The notes beneath the pieces were generated by a model. The model made no database searches. It was not told the origin of the DNA and saw only the letters and a program-made list of their open reading frames with translations. Of a DNA stretch of 64,000 nucleotides, positions 8,488 to 17,729 are shown one piece after another. Each line of letters opens with the position of its first letter. Position 1 is the stretch's first letter. Source of the stretch: Mycolicibacterium iranicum. Its GTDB lineage: Bacteria; Actinomycetota; Actinomycetes; Mycobacteriales; Mycobacteriaceae. The DNA lies in NCBI RefSeq assembly GCF_002101705.1, contig NZ_LQPC01000026.1:310001-374000 (forward strand), in the 5' to 3' direction. The translations under genes and the position numbers were made by a program.

Positions 8488-9059
8488 GTTCTTCCGATGA
8501 GCGCTCGCGCGAAGGGCAGACGAGCCCCGCACGCATACCGCCCGGCGGTTTCAAAGAGCTCGGTCCGCTCAACTGGGCCATCGCGAAGGTGGGCGCCCGG
8601 GGCATCCGCCGTCCGCGCTTCAGCCTGATGAACGTGCTCGGCAGGCACAGGTCCCTGTTCCTGGTCTGGCTGCCGCTGTCGGCACATCTGCTCTATGCGG
8701 GCAAGCTGTCGCGCCGCGATGCCGAGTTCGTGATCCTGCGTGTCGGGCATCTGCGCGGCTGCGAGTACGAGCTTCAGCAGCACCGCAGGCTCGCGCGCTC
8801 GCGCGGTCTGGACAAGCTGACCCAGGACCGGATCTTCAACGGCCCCGACGCCGAGGGCCTGACCGACCGCGAGCGGATCCTGATCACCGCGACCGACGAG
8901 TTCGTCGTCACGCGCGGCGTCTCCCCCGAGACGTGGCAGCAGCTCGCGGGACATTATACGAAGCCGCAGCTGATCGAATTCTGTTTGCTCGCAGCACAAT
9001 ACGACGGCCTGGCGGCGACGATATCGACGCTGCAAGTGCCGTTGGACTTCCCGGACTGA
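8484..9059 (+). CDS. Carboxymuconolactone decarboxylase-like protein (Rv0464c-like)
   Basis: A helical AhpD/CMD-fold protein of 191 residues. The typical segment LSRRDAEFVILRVGHLRGCEYELQQH (split here around residue 90) carries one Cys rather than the CxxC pair of true AhpD peroxidase partners, so peroxidase activity is unlikely. Its ATG overlaps the ramB stop by 4 bp, and the ramB pairing is conserved in M. tuberculosis. The biochemical role is unknown; the coupling implies a link to the RamB regulon. Confidence 0.85.
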   Translation: MSSSDERSREGQTSPARIPPGGFKELGPLNWAIAKVGARGIRRPRFSLMNVLGRHRSLFLVWLPLSAHLLYAGKLSRRDAEFVILRVGHLRGCEYELQQHRRLARSRGLDKLTQDRIFNGPDAEGLTDRERILITATDEFVVTRGVSPETWQQLAGHYTKPQLIEFCLLAAQYDGLAATISTLQVPLDFPD

Positions 9060-9126
9060 CAGTCGCGGGCGGCGCCGCCGTGACACAGGCGACCGCAGGT
9101 GTAAACCCTGCGGCTACCATTGGTCC

Positions 9127-10095
9127 ATGCTTTCCAACCCGTGGCGCCACCCACCGGGCGTCCCTCGCTGCGAACCGCCGCGCGCCGAGGGCACGTTCTT
9201 CCTGCCTGGCGGCCGACGCCTGGGCTACGCCGAGTTCGGCGATCCGACCGGTCCCGTCGTGCTCTGGTTCCATGGCACCCCGGGCGGTCGCAGGCAGCTC
9301 CCGATCGTCGGGCGGCGCGCGGCCGAGAAGCTCGGGCTGCGGGTGGTCCTGGTCGAGCGCGCCGGGGCCGGGCTCAGCGACGCCCACCGTTACGAGCGGA
9401 TCGGCGACTGGGCCGACGACATGGCCCATGTCGCCGATGTTCTCGGCGCCGACAAGCTCGGCGTGGCCGGGTTGTCCGGCGGCGGACCGTACGCACTGTC
9501 GTGCGCCGGGATGCCCGCGCTCAAGGACCGCGTCGCCGCCGTCGCCGTGCTCGGTGGCGTCACACCGTCGGTAGGACCCGATGCGACGTGCAGCGGCGCG
9601 ATCGCGTTGGCCCGCAAGATGTCTGCGGTGACCTCAGCGCTGCGTCGCCCGTTCGCCGCCATGACCACGGGCATGCTCATACCGGTGATTCCGCTCGCCC
9701 ATCTGGCCTATTCGGGTCTCGCGTCGGCCATGCCAGACGGCGACAAGCGGGTGTTCGCCAACCCGGAGATCGAGGCGATGTTCATCGACGACATCGTCCA
9801 CGTCATCAACGGTCGCTTCCAGGCTCTACTCGACGACGCCCGACTCTTCGGAGTCGACTGGGGTTTTCGCCTTGCCGACGTCAAGGTCCCGGTGCGGTGG
9901 TGGCACGGCGACGCCGACTCGATCATCGGCCTGGCCGACGCGCAGGCGGCCGCCGAGCATCTACCGGACGTCGACCTTCTGCTGATGCCCGACGAGAGCC
10001 ACCTCGGCGGTTTCGCGAAAGCCGACGACGTACTCGCATTCCTGGCACAGCATCTGCGCCGCGACGCCAAAAGCGAACTGCACCAACAGCTTTGA
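9127..10095 (+). CDS. Alpha/beta-hydrolase
   Basis: A soluble alpha/beta-fold hydrolase of 322 residues. It shows the oxyanion region LWFHGTPGG near residue 56, the nucleophile elbow GLSGGGP near 116 with Ser as nucleophile, a late Asp in WWHGDADSIIG and a His in DESHLGG near 295. There is no secretion signal. The substrate cannot be predicted; esterases, epoxide hydrolases and lactonases all share this pattern. It faces the convergent GGDEF gene, with only 6 bp between the stops. Confidence 0.85.
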   Translation: MLSNPWRHPPGVPRCEPPRAEGTFFLPGGRRLGYAEFGDPTGPVVLWFHGTPGGRRQLPIVGRRAAEKLGLRVVLVERAGAGLSDAHRYERIGDWADDMAHVADVLGADKLGVAGLSGGGPYALSCAGMPALKDRVAAVAVLGGVTPSVGPDATCSGAIALARKMSAVTSALRRPFAAMTTGMLIPVIPLAHLAYSGLASAMPDGDKRVFANPEIEAMFIDDIVHVINGRFQALLDDARLFGVDWGFRLADVKVPVRWWHGDADSIIGLADAQAAAEHLPDVDLLLMPDESHLGGFAKADDVLAFLAQHLRRDAKSELHQQL

Positions 10096-10101
10096 CAGAT
10101 C

Positions 10102-11193
10102 CTAAGCCACCGCTCGGGTAGCCACGACCCGGTTCCCACCCGACGCCTTGGCTCGGTACATCGCGGCATCGGCCGCGTCGATCACGTCCATGAGATCAGG
10201 ACCGGCGCTGGTGCCGGTTGCCAGCCCGATGCTGACCGTCACCGTCGGCTGGGCAGGGGCCGCGATCGCCGCCCGGATCCGTTCGGCGAGCAAGCCGATC
10301 TCACGCTCCGGCAACCGGTCCACAACCAGGAATTCCTCACCACCCCAACGGATGACGACGGTGTCCTCGCGCACATTCTCTTTGATGCGGCGCGCCGTGC
10401 GGATCAGCACCTCATCGCCGACCGCGTGCCCCAGGGTGTCGTTGATCCGCTTGAAGCCGTCGAGATCCATCATCAGGGCGCACAGCGTCGTCTCGGCGGG
10501 AGCACGTTCGTTGAGCCGCTTCACCGACACGGCCAGACCGCGCCGGTTGGTCAGTTCGGTCAGCGGATCGGTCAGCGACTGCTTGGAACTGCCCTGCAGC
10601 AACCAGAATCCGAACTGCAGCGCGGGCAGGATGCAGACGGTGACCACCAGCGCGATGACGGCACGGGACACCCCGACCTGGAATCCGTAATCGGGGTAGG
10701 CGCTGGCCAGCCACACTGCAATGCCACCCACGGCGACTGCGCTCCAGGCAATGTGGAACAGATGCAGTCGCGGCCCGTGGAAGAAGACCACGTAACCACC
10801 CGCGCAGAGAAGGAGCGGTATTCCCGACATCGCGAAATTGGGGTCGCCGAACATCAGCGCCGACAGCGTGATCAGCACGTCCACGTACACCAGCAGCGCC
10901 GCCGACTCCCGGACCGTCGGCCATGGCAGCAACGACCAGCGCAGCGCCCATGCCAGCGAGCCGATACCTGTGACAGCCCAGCCGATGCGGAATAGCAAGC
11001 CGTCGGCGCCGGGAGGAAAGAAGACGTTGACGAGGGAGAGCGCGCCCATCACGGCGCCGATACCGGCGATCAGCCAGCGTAGAACCTTCAGCAGGCCGCG
11101 GGTGCGCAGGAAGTCGATCCGCCACTGGTACTCGTCGCGCTGATTCCACCACTGCCGCAGCAACAACCTGATATCTGCGGTTCCGTCCCCCAC
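10102..11193 (-). CDS. Membrane-bound GGDEF diguanylate cyclase
   Basis: A predicted diguanylate cyclase making cyclic di-GMP from GTP. About six hydrophobic segments occupy the first 190 residues, followed by the catalytic domain with LTNRRGLAVSVKRL, DLDGFKRINDTLGHAVGD and the active-site loop RWGGEEF. The allosteric RxxD inhibition site before the loop appears degenerate (Thr at the Asp position). GTG at 11193 is preferred over a longer frame that overlaps the neighbouring membrane gene. It resembles the protein at 26918-27985 in its WW-containing N-terminus and layout, suggesting paralogues. It is last in the lpdC strand group. Confidence 0.87.
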   Translation of the reverse strand: MGDGTADIRLLLRQWWNQRDEYQWRIDFLRTRGLLKVLRWLIAGIGAVMGALSLVNVFFPPGADGLLFRIGWAVTGIGSLAWALRWSLLPWPTVRESAALLVYVDVLITLSALMFGDPNFAMSGIPLLLCAGGYVVFFHGPRLHLFHIAWSAVAVGGIAVWLASAYPDYGFQVGVSRAVIALVVTVCILPALQFGFWLLQGSSKQSLTDPLTELTNRRGLAVSVKRLNERAPAETTLCALMMDLDGFKRINDTLGHAVGDEVLIRTARRIKENVREDTVVIRWGGEEFLVVDRLPEREIGLLAERIRAAIAAPAQPTVTVSIGLATGTSAGPDLMDVIDAADAAMYRAKASGGNRVVATRAVA

Positions 11194-11207
11194 CGGGCCA
11201 TTCTGGC

Positions 11208-11486
11208 CTAGAGGTAGGTCACCCCGAGCACAATTACCGACAACAGCACCGGAGTGATCGGTAGCCCCCACAGGAACGCCGCCCACGTCTCGGACTCCGG
11301 CGTCTTCTGCCGCCACTTGTGCCGGCCCAACAGAGCAGCGGCCGCCCCGACGACGAAGGACACCCCAGCGACCACGAGCACCCAGGTGGACACGTTCTCA
11401 GACGCGATGGCAAACGAGATGGCGGCCAGCCACACGATGTGGCCGACCACCAATCCGCCGATGCCGGCGACCCAGATCGACCTCAA
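11208..11486 (-). CDS. Small membrane protein (Rv0463-like)
   Basis: A 92-residue protein with three hydrophobic segments (about residues 5-27, 34-53 and 71-90). A TTG start lies directly after the lpdC stop, so it is translated together with lpdC. The lpdC-Rv0463 pairing is conserved in mycobacteria. No domain with known function is recognisable. The charged loop GRHKWRQKTPESE probably separates the second and third membrane helices. Confidence 0.8.
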   Translation of the reverse strand: MRSIWVAGIGGLVVGHIVWLAAISFAIASENVSTWVLVVAGVSFVVGAAAALLGRHKWRQKTPESETWAAFLWGLPITPVLLSVIVLGVTYL

Positions 11487-12881
11487 CTAGAAATTGATCA
11501 TGTGGCCGACCAGGCCGTGGAAGCACTCCTGCATCGCCTCCGACAGGGTCGGGTGGGTGTGGACGTTGCGCGCGAGCTCATTGGCGGTGAGGTCCCACTT
11601 TTGCGCCAGCGTCAGCTCGGGCAGCAACTCGGCGACGTCGGCGCCGATGAGGTGGCCGCCGAGCAGTTCCAGGTGCTTCTTGTCGGCGATCAGCTTGACG
11701 AAGCCGGTCGGGTCGCCGAGGCCGTGGGCCTTGCCGTTGGCGGTGAACGGGAACTTGGAGACGACGACGTCGTAGCCCTCGTCCTTGGCCTGCTGTTCGG
11801 TGAGGCCGAAGCTGGCAACCTGCGGCTGACAGAACGTCGCGCGGGGCAGCATCCGGTAGTCGCCGAGCGCCAGGGTGTCGGCGCCGGCGATGGTCTCCGC
11901 CGCGACCACACCCATGGCCTCGGCAACGTGGGCGAGCTGCAGCTTGGCGGTGACGTCACCGATCGCGTAGATGTGGCTGACGTTGGTGCGCATGTAGTCG
12001 TCGATGCCGATGGCCTTGCGGTCGGTCAGCTCGACGCCCGCCGCCTCAAGCCCGATACCCTCGACGTTGGGGGCGAAGCCGATGGCCTGCATGACCTTGT
12101 CGGCCTTGAGTTCCTCGGTCTTGTCGTTCTTGGAGACCTTGACGGTCACCTCGGAACCGCTGTCGGTGATGGACTCGACCTTGGTGCCGGTCAGGATCTT
12201 CACACCCAGCTTCTTGTACTGCTTCTCGATCTCCTTGGAGACCTCGGCGTCCTCGTTGGGCAGCGCACGGGGCAGGAACTCGACGATCGTGACGTCGACG
12301 CCGTAGTTCTTCATCACGTAGGCGAACTCCATGCCGATGGCTCCGGCGCCGGCGATGATGATCGACCCGGGCAGATCACGGGTCATGATCTGCTTCTCGT
12401 AGGTGACCACGTTCTCGCTCAGCGAGGTGCCGGGGACGAGGCGGGTGCTCGATCCGGTCGCGATGATCGCGTTGTCGAAGGTCAGCTCCTCGGTGCCGCC
12501 CTCGTTGAGGTCGACGGTCATCGCCTTGGCCCCGGTGAACTTCCCCCAGCCGTGGACCTCGGTGATCTTGTTCTTCTTCATTAGGAAGTGCACCCCGGCC
12601 ACACGGCCGTCGGCGACCTTGCGGCTGCGGTCGAAGGCGGCGCCGTAGTCGAAGCTCGCCTCCCCGCTGATGCCGAACGTCTTCGCCTCTTTGTGGAAGA
12701 TATGCGCGAGTTCGGCGTTGCGCAGCAACGCCTTCGACGGAATGCACCCCACGTTGAGGCACACGCCGCCCCAATACTTGGGTTCGACGATGGCGGTGCT
12801 CAGCCCGAGCTGGGCGGCGCGAATGGCCGCGACGTATCCGCCGGGGCCGGCTCCGAGAACGACGACGTCATAGTGGGTCAC
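11487..12881 (-). CDS. lpdC: Dihydrolipoamide dehydrogenase
   Basis: The E3 component shared by pyruvate and branched-chain 2-oxoacid dehydrogenases; in M. tuberculosis it also serves the peroxynitrite reductase/peroxidase complex. It has the FAD motif [13 protein letters not shown], the redox disulfide [13 protein letters not shown] (Cys41 and Cys46), the NAD-binding [10 protein letters not shown] and the C-terminal HTHPTLSE base motif. Its 464 residues equal the M. tuberculosis length. A GTG start at 12881 follows GGTAGG. Only 6 bp separate it from the ABC importer operon, so it may receive readthrough from that operon. Confidence 0.97.
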   Translation of the reverse strand: MTHYDVVVLGAGPGGYVAAIRAAQLGLSTAIVEPKYWGGVCLNVGCIPSKALLRNAELAHIFHKEAKTFGISGEASFDYGAAFDRSRKVADGRVAGVHFLMKKNKITEVHGWGKFTGAKAMTVDLNEGGTEELTFDNAIIATGSSTRLVPGTSLSENVVTYEKQIMTRDLPGSIIIAGAGAIGMEFAYVMKNYGVDVTIVEFLPRALPNEDAEVSKEIEKQYKKLGVKILTGTKVESITDSGSEVTVKVSKNDKTEELKADKVMQAIGFAPNVEGIGLEAAGVELTDRKAIGIDDYMRTNVSHIYAIGDVTAKLQLAHVAEAMGVVAAETIAGADTLALGDYRMLPRATFCQPQVASFGLTEQQAKDEGYDVVVSKFPFTANGKAHGLGDPTGFVKLIADKKHLELLGGHLIGADVAELLPELTLAQKWDLTANELARNVHTHPTLSEAMQECFHGLVGHMINF

Positions 12882-12887
12882 GTCTAC

Positions 12888-13505
12888 CTACCCTAATGGT
12901 CGCGGCAAGGCGAGCGCGTGTGCGGTCAAACGCTCGATCAGCGCAGGGTCATGGCTGACCAGGACGACCGTTGCGCCGTCGGCCGCGATCTCCCGCAGCA
13001 TCGCCGACACCGCCTCCGCCGCGATCGGATCGAGCATCGCGGTCGGCTCGTCGCACAGCACCACCTCTGCCCGCTGGATCAGGACCCTCCCCAGGCAGGC
13101 GCGCTGCAACTGACCGTCGCTGACCTGTCCCGGGTAGCGGTCCAGCAGCTCGGGCTCCAGCCCGACTCGAACGGCGATCTCGTCGATGTCGATTCGTTCA
13201 CGACGGATCACCGCAGGCTCGGCGACGATTCGTCCCAGCGTCCAGCGCGGGTTGCAGACCAGCCGCGGATGTTGGGCCAGCAGCGCAATCGAACCCGTCG
13301 GCGCAGTGGGGCGTCCGCGGTAGGTGACCTCCCCGGCGTCCGGGCGCTGCAGCCCGGACAGCACGCGCAGCAGTGTGGTCTTGCCGCTGCCGGATGGGCC
13401 GGTCACGCCGGTGACTGACCCCGCGGGCGCGACGAGGTCGACGCCGTCGAGCACCGTCACACCGTCGAACGTGACGGTGATGCCGGACGCCTCCAGCCCC
13501 GTCAT
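12888..13505 (-). CDS. ABC transporter ATP-binding protein (short, DppF-like position)
   Basis: One of two ATPases of a peptide/opine/nickel-type importer. It has Walker A GPSGSGKTTLL near residue 36, a signature-like VSDGQLQRA and Walker B VVLCDEPTAMLD, all intact. At 205 residues it is shorter than typical DppF (about 320) and lacks the C-terminal oligopeptide-specific extension. Its ATG overlaps the stop of the upstream ATPase gene by 4 bp. Together with the genes up to 17671 it forms one translationally coupled operon. Confidence 0.9.
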   Translation of the reverse strand: MTGLEASGITVTFDGVTVLDGVDLVAPAGSVTGVTGPSGSGKTTLLRVLSGLQRPDAGEVTYRGRPTAPTGSIALLAQHPRLVCNPRWTLGRIVAEPAVIRRERIDIDEIAVRVGLEPELLDRYPGQVSDGQLQRACLGRVLIQRAEVVLCDEPTAMLDPIAAEAVSAMLREIAADGATVVLVSHDPALIERLTAHALALPRPLG

Positions 13506-14260
13506 GCCGGCACCGCTCCGAGCAGGGTCCGCACGTACAGGTCGGTGCCAGACATCGCTTCGGCGAGCGGCACCTGAGTCGTGACAGAGCCTCGCGCCAT
13601 GACCGCGACGTCATCGCACACTCCCGCGCGCCGCAGCGACGGCATGTCGTGCGTGATGACGAGCACGGCGGCGCCGTCGGCCGCCGCATCCCCGAGCAGT
13701 CGCCAGATCAGCGCCGCGTTGTCTGGGTCGAGCGCAGAGGTCGGCTCGTCAGCGATCAGCAGTCCCGGCCGGCCGGCCAGGGCTGCGGCGATCGCGACCC
13801 GCTGCGCCATGCCGCCGGACAGTTCGTGCGGATAGCGCCGCGTCACGTCCGCCGGCAGCGCGACGGCCGTCAACAACTGCTTCGGGGCGCGGTCAGCGGC
13901 GAGCCGGTCGCAGACCTCGGCGAGTTGGGAGCCGATCGTGCGCACCGGGGTGAACGACGTCGCCGCCGACTGCGGCACGACGCCGATGTGGCGGCCTCGC
14001 AGTGCGCGCCAGGCCCGCTCGTCGTCGGATCGCACCTCGGTGTCGCCGATGAACACCTGTCCCCGCACGTGTGAGCCGGGTGGAACGAGCCCGCTGAGTA
14101 CGGCTGCGACGAGCGACTTGCCGCATCCTGATTCACCGATCAATGCCGTGACCCGACCCGCGGGCACGACCAGGCTGACGTCGTCGAGGACGCGGACGAC
14201 GGTCGAATCCCGACCGCGTCGCAGGTTGATGTCGACCGTGACACCGGCTAGACGGGTCAC
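13502..14260 (-). CDS. ABC transporter ATP-binding protein (DppD-like)
   Basis: The second ATPase of the importer. Walker A is GESGCGKSLVA near residue 43, the signature is LSGGMAQRVAIA and Walker B is LLIADEPTSALD. It is 252 residues, again short for the family. A GTG at 14260 overlaps the permease stop by 4 bp, and a second GTG sits one codon upstream. A much longer open frame to 14785 is spurious because it runs through the permease in another frame. Confidence 0.9.
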   Translation of the reverse strand: MTRLAGVTVDINLRRGRDSTVVRVLDDVSLVVPAGRVTALIGESGCGKSLVAAVLSGLVPPGSHVRGQVFIGDTEVRSDDERAWRALRGRHIGVVPQSAATSFTPVRTIGSQLAEVCDRLAADRAPKQLLTAVALPADVTRRYPHELSGGMAQRVAIAAALAGRPGLLIADEPTSALDPDNAALIWRLLGDAAADGAAVLVITHDMPSLRRAGVCDDVAVMARGSVTTQVPLAEAMSGTDLYVRTLLGAVPA

Positions 14261-15057
14261 CACACCTGCCCCGCGGGAGCACGACGGCGGTCGCGAATCG
14301 CGGTGCCCGCGGCGGCGAAGGCGAGCGCGGTGGCGATGAGCGCGACCGCGGGCACGGCCAGGGTCCACCACGCACCGGTCAGGATGTCGCCACGGGCTTC
14401 GCTGAGCAGCGTGCCCAGGCTGGCCCGGTCCGGGGAAAGCCCGACGCCGAGGAACGACAGCGTGGATTCGTGCCACACCGCGTGCGGCAGAAGGACGACC
14501 ATCGCGACCAGGGCTTGACCCGTCACGGCGGGAAGCAGGTGACTGCGGGCGACGAACCACCGTGACGCCCCGGCCAGTCGCGCGGTCTCGACCCACCCTG
14601 CGTCGGCGACGGCGAGAAGTTCGGCGCGCACGACCCGCGCCACGGCAGGCCAGTGGGTCAGTGCGATGGACGCGATGATGGCCAGCGGCGCACCGCGCCA
14701 CATCGCGGCGATGACGATGCCGAGCACCAGGTGCGGCAGCGCGTTGAAGCCATCGACGAGTCGCATCACGATCGCGTCGAACCATCCGCCGGCCAGCGCC
14801 GCGGCCACCCCGATCGCGAGACCGAGAACAGTCGCGAACAGTGCGCAGACAACAGCGATCAGCAGCGAGACCCGCAGCCCCTCGGCGGTGCGGACCAGCA
14901 GGTCATAACCCGAATGGTCGGTTCCGGCGAGGTTCTCGAAGCTCGGCGGACGCAGAGCCGCGGAGAAGTCGGCGACCTGCTCACCGGCGAGCATCGGAAT
15001 CCCCAAAGCGGCAAGCACGATGACGCCGAGCACGATCCACGCAGCGTCGCGCCTCAC
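14257..15057 (-). CDS. ABC transporter permease (DppC-like)
   Basis: An inner-membrane subunit of the oligopeptide/nickel-type importer, 266 residues. It has the N-terminal hydrophobic segment AWIVLGVIVLAALGIPML, then GTDHSGYDLLVRTAEGLRVS, the DppC-type entry to the permease domain, and the EAA-like loop ETARLAGASRWFVARSHLLP. GTG at 15057 overlaps the upstream permease stop by 4 bp. The frame stays open far upstream to 15774, but that part has no membrane-protein character and is rejected. Confidence 0.9.
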   Translation of the reverse strand: MRRDAAWIVLGVIVLAALGIPMLAGEQVADFSAALRPPSFENLAGTDHSGYDLLVRTAEGLRVSLLIAVVCALFATVLGLAIGVAAALAGGWFDAIVMRLVDGFNALPHLVLGIVIAAMWRGAPLAIIASIALTHWPAVARVVRAELLAVADAGWVETARLAGASRWFVARSHLLPAVTGQALVAMVVLLPHAVWHESTLSFLGVGLSPDRASLGTLLSEARGDILTGAWWTLAVPAVALIATALAFAAAGTAIRDRRRAPAGQVW

Positions 15058-16097
15058 GCGGTGATCCTTACGCGGGGGTCGACGGCCACGGCCGCCGCGT
15101 CCGAGAGAGCGGACCCGGCCAGCACCGCAACCGCGGCGGCGACGGTCAGCGCGGCGAGCAACGGGAAGTCCAGGGCGGCGGCGGAATTCACCAGAACCGC
15201 CGCCATACCGGGCCAACCGAACACCGTTTCGACGATCGCCGCACCCGCGATCAGCTCCGGGAGCCTGGTGCCCAGTAGCGCGAGGGTCGGTAGCACGGAC
15301 ACCGGCGCGACATGGCCGCGCAGCAGCGTCCAGCCGTGGACACCGCGGGACCGGGCGCCGCGCACCGCGTCGGAGTCGATACTGGCCACCACCGCCGTGC
15401 GGGTGGTCAGCAGCAGCCACGGGATCATGGAGACGGTGAGCGCGATCCACGGTAGAACCCCGTGCCGCAGAACGCCTTCGATCGTGTAGTCGGCTCCTGG
15501 CGCGGCGGCGCCCGATGCGGGCAGCCAGCGCAGTCCGACCGCCACCACGACGACGAGGGCCAGGGACACGACGAACGGCGGGACGGCGGCGAACGTCACC
15601 GCGAACCCGGTGCAAACCCGGTCGAGCATGCCGCCCCGTCGCATCCCCGCCAGGCACCCGAGCACGATCGCCAGCACCGTCGCGGTCAGCAGCGCGGCGC
15701 CGGACAGCGCGAGGGTGAACGGAAGGCGTTCGGCCAGAACGTTTGTCACGGGTTGCGACTGCGTCGACGACCACCCGAGATCACCGCGCGACAACCCGCC
15801 GACCCACTCCCACCAAGCCTGATACCAGGGCCGGTCGGTCCGGTAGGCCTCGCGCATCGCGTCGCGCTGAGATTGGGTGGCGAACTGATAGTTGCCACCC
15901 AGGTACGCGGCCAACGGGTCGAAGGGCGACAGCGACGCGACCGCGAAGATGGCCGCTGAGATTGCCGCGGTCAGCGGGACAGCGATCGCGGTCCGGAGCG
16001 CGAGCAACCTGACCGCAGCACGGAGCGGGCCGGCGGGCCGGCCCGCGGGAGTGTGCTCGCGGGCTGTCCCCGGAGCCAGCGTGCCTAGCGCTTCCAT
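15054..16097 (-). CDS. ABC transporter permease (DppB-like)
   Basis: The other permease subunit, 347 residues. An N-terminal hydrophobic segment follows a short Ala/Gly/Pro-rich leader, then a periplasmic loop with DRPWYQAWWEWVGGLSRGDLGWS, typical of DppB, and a permease domain with the EAA-like loop GARSRGVHGWTLLRGHVAPVS (21 residues, shown in part by its first and last residues). ATG at 16097 overlaps the end of the binding-protein gene by 13 bp. With DppC-like, two ATPases and a lipoprotein it completes one importer. Confidence 0.88.
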   Translation of the reverse strand: MEALGTLAPGTAREHTPAGRPAGPLRAAVRLLALRTAIAVPLTAAISAAIFAVASLSPFDPLAAYLGGNYQFATQSQRDAMREAYRTDRPWYQAWWEWVGGLSRGDLGWSSTQSQPVTNVLAERLPFTLALSGAALLTATVLAIVLGCLAGMRRGGMLDRVCTGFAVTFAAVPPFVVSLALVVVVAVGLRWLPASGAAAPGADYTIEGVLRHGVLPWIALTVSMIPWLLLTTRTAVVASIDSDAVRGARSRGVHGWTLLRGHVAPVSVLPTLALLGTRLPELIAGAAIVETVFGWPGMAAVLVNSAAALDFPLLAALTVAAAVAVLAGSALSDAAAVAVDPRVRITA

Positions 16098-17671
16098 GCC
16101 TGCAGGTTCCACCACGGACCCCACGAAACCCCGTGCGAATGCGGCTCCATGATGGGGGCACTCTGCTGCCACCCGAGATCGCGGTAGCCGTAGGTGTGGT
16201 CCAGGAACACGAGAAAGATGTGCGACGGTGCGGCGGCATAGGCGGTCTGGATGTCGCGATAAAGCGTGTCCTTCGCCGGACCGGACTCCGACCGGCTTGC
16301 CTTCTCCAACATGTCGTCGAGCCCCGGTGCGGTGAAGTTCCCGGGGTTCGAGTAGGGCGACGAGTCGGGCACGCGGGTGTGCAGTGTGTCGTACACCTGC
16401 GAGTCGATGCTGTAGGGCGTGGATCCACCGCCGAGCACCACCGCGGAATCACCGAAGCGGGTGTCGATCTCGTCCCAGCTGGTGCCGCGCGGACGCACCT
16501 CGACACCGAGCGGCTTCATCGCCGCCGAGTAGGCCACCGCGAGGTCTCGCCGCAGTGTGTCCTGCGCGTTGTACAGCAGCTCGAAAGATGCCCGCGCACC
16601 GTCTTTTTCACGAATTTCGTCGCCGCCGGGTCGCCAGCCCGCCTCGTCGAGCAGCGACCGTGCCCGGTCGATGTCGAACGTGAACTGTGCCTGCGCGTTG
16701 TAGGCGTCCCCGTAAGCCTGCGCCACCGGGGTGCTCGCCGGGCGTCCATACCCGACGAGAACGTCGCGCACCATCGCCTCCCGGTCCACGCCGAGGTTCA
16801 TCGCCAGACGCGCCGCGACGTCGGCGGTGAACGGGTTTCCGGCAGGCAGTGCGATGCCGCGCCAATCCGCGGATTCCGCTGCGACCGTTTGCACCTCGTC
16901 GGTTTTGACCGAATCAATCAGTCTCGGGGGCAGATTCGTGCCGTCCACCGATCCGGAGACCATGCTCTGCGCCCTCGCGTTGTCGTCGGGCGCGTAGGTG
17001 TAGACGAGACGTTTGACCTGAGCCGGCTGGCCCCAGTAGTCGTCACGTGCGACGAGGACCGCCTGATCGGGACGTAGGCTGTCGAGCCGGTAGGGCCCGG
17101 TGCCGACCGGGGCGGTGTTCACCGCCCAGTCGGCCGCCGGCTTGGCCTCGATCTTCTCCGACGGCAGGATCCCCAGCAGCAGATAGGGTTTCGGGTTCGC
17201 TGCAGTGGTCAGCTCGACGGTCACGGAGTCGGGTCCGTCGGCGGTGATCGCCACGATGGGCGCTACCGAGGTGGAGATCTCGGACGCCACTTCCGGGTCG
17301 CGCACGGCAGCGTAGGTGGCGACGACGTCGGCGGAGTCGAAGGCGCTGCCATCGGAGAAGGCGACGCCGGTGCGCAGGAAGATGCGCCACCGGTTGGGTC
17401 CGGCCGGTTCGGGTTCCCGCTCGGCAAGCGCCGGGGCGAGTTCGGGAACGACGGAGTCGGTGTCGGCGCTGGGACGGTAGAGCCCGTCGTAGAACGGTGA
17501 CACGCCCGTCTCGCCGTAGCCGTTGACCGGGTTGTAACCGCCGAGCTCGTACCCCTCGGCCAGCACGATCTGGTCGGACGACGAGCCGGTGGCGCTGTCA
17601 TTTGCAGCGGTAGAACATCCTGCGAGCAGCGCAGCTGCCGCTCCGATCGCCACGACGACTCGCCTTTTCAT
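16085..17671 (-). CDS. Extracellular solute-binding lipoprotein, family 5
   Basis: The substrate-capturing component of the importer, anchored outside the membrane. The signal peptide ends in a lipobox, ALLAGC, with Cys19 as lipidation site. The family 5 (peptide, nickel, opine) signature region FSDGSAFDSADVVATYAAVR is present, followed by the long two-lobed domain. It is 528 residues, normal for the family. ATG at 17671 is chosen because the six residues added by an earlier ATG at 17689 precede a perfect lipoprotein signal. It is first in the operon, and the gap upstream of it contains the short dyad-like words ATGTG and CACAT. The substrate is not predictable. Confidence 0.92.
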   Translation of the reverse strand: MKRRVVVAIGAAAALLAGCSTAANDSATGSSSDQIVLAEGYELGGYNPVNGYGETGVSPFYDGLYRPSADTDSVVPELAPALAEREPEPAGPNRWRIFLRTGVAFSDGSAFDSADVVATYAAVRDPEVASEISTSVAPIVAITADGPDSVTVELTTAANPKPYLLLGILPSEKIEAKPAADWAVNTAPVGTGPYRLDSLRPDQAVLVARDDYWGQPAQVKRLVYTYAPDDNARAQSMVSGSVDGTNLPPRLIDSVKTDEVQTVAAESADWRGIALPAGNPFTADVAARLAMNLGVDREAMVRDVLVGYGRPASTPVAQAYGDAYNAQAQFTFDIDRARSLLDEAGWRPGGDEIREKDGARASFELLYNAQDTLRRDLAVAYSAAMKPLGVEVRPRGTSWDEIDTRFGDSAVVLGGGSTPYSIDSQVYDTLHTRVPDSSPYSNPGNFTAPGLDDMLEKASRSESGPAKDTLYRDIQTAYAAAPSHIFLVFLDHTYGYRDLGWQQSAPIMEPHSHGVSWGPWWNLQAWKR

Positions 17672-17729
17672 GTGTGTATGTGAACACATGAAGCGACATG
17701 CGTCCAGTCACCTCATAGGTTGGGCAGCG

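Noticed and set aside
8484..9059. AhpD-type alkylhydroperoxidase assignment for the CMD-like proteins
   Set aside because: Both copies (also 43877-44431) lack the second Cys of the CxxC active site.
14785..15774. Upstream extensions of the ABC permease and ATPase frames
   Set aside because: The open frames continue by chance through neighbouring genes in other phases. The overlapping GTG starts at 14260 and 15057 and the family lengths fix the true starts.
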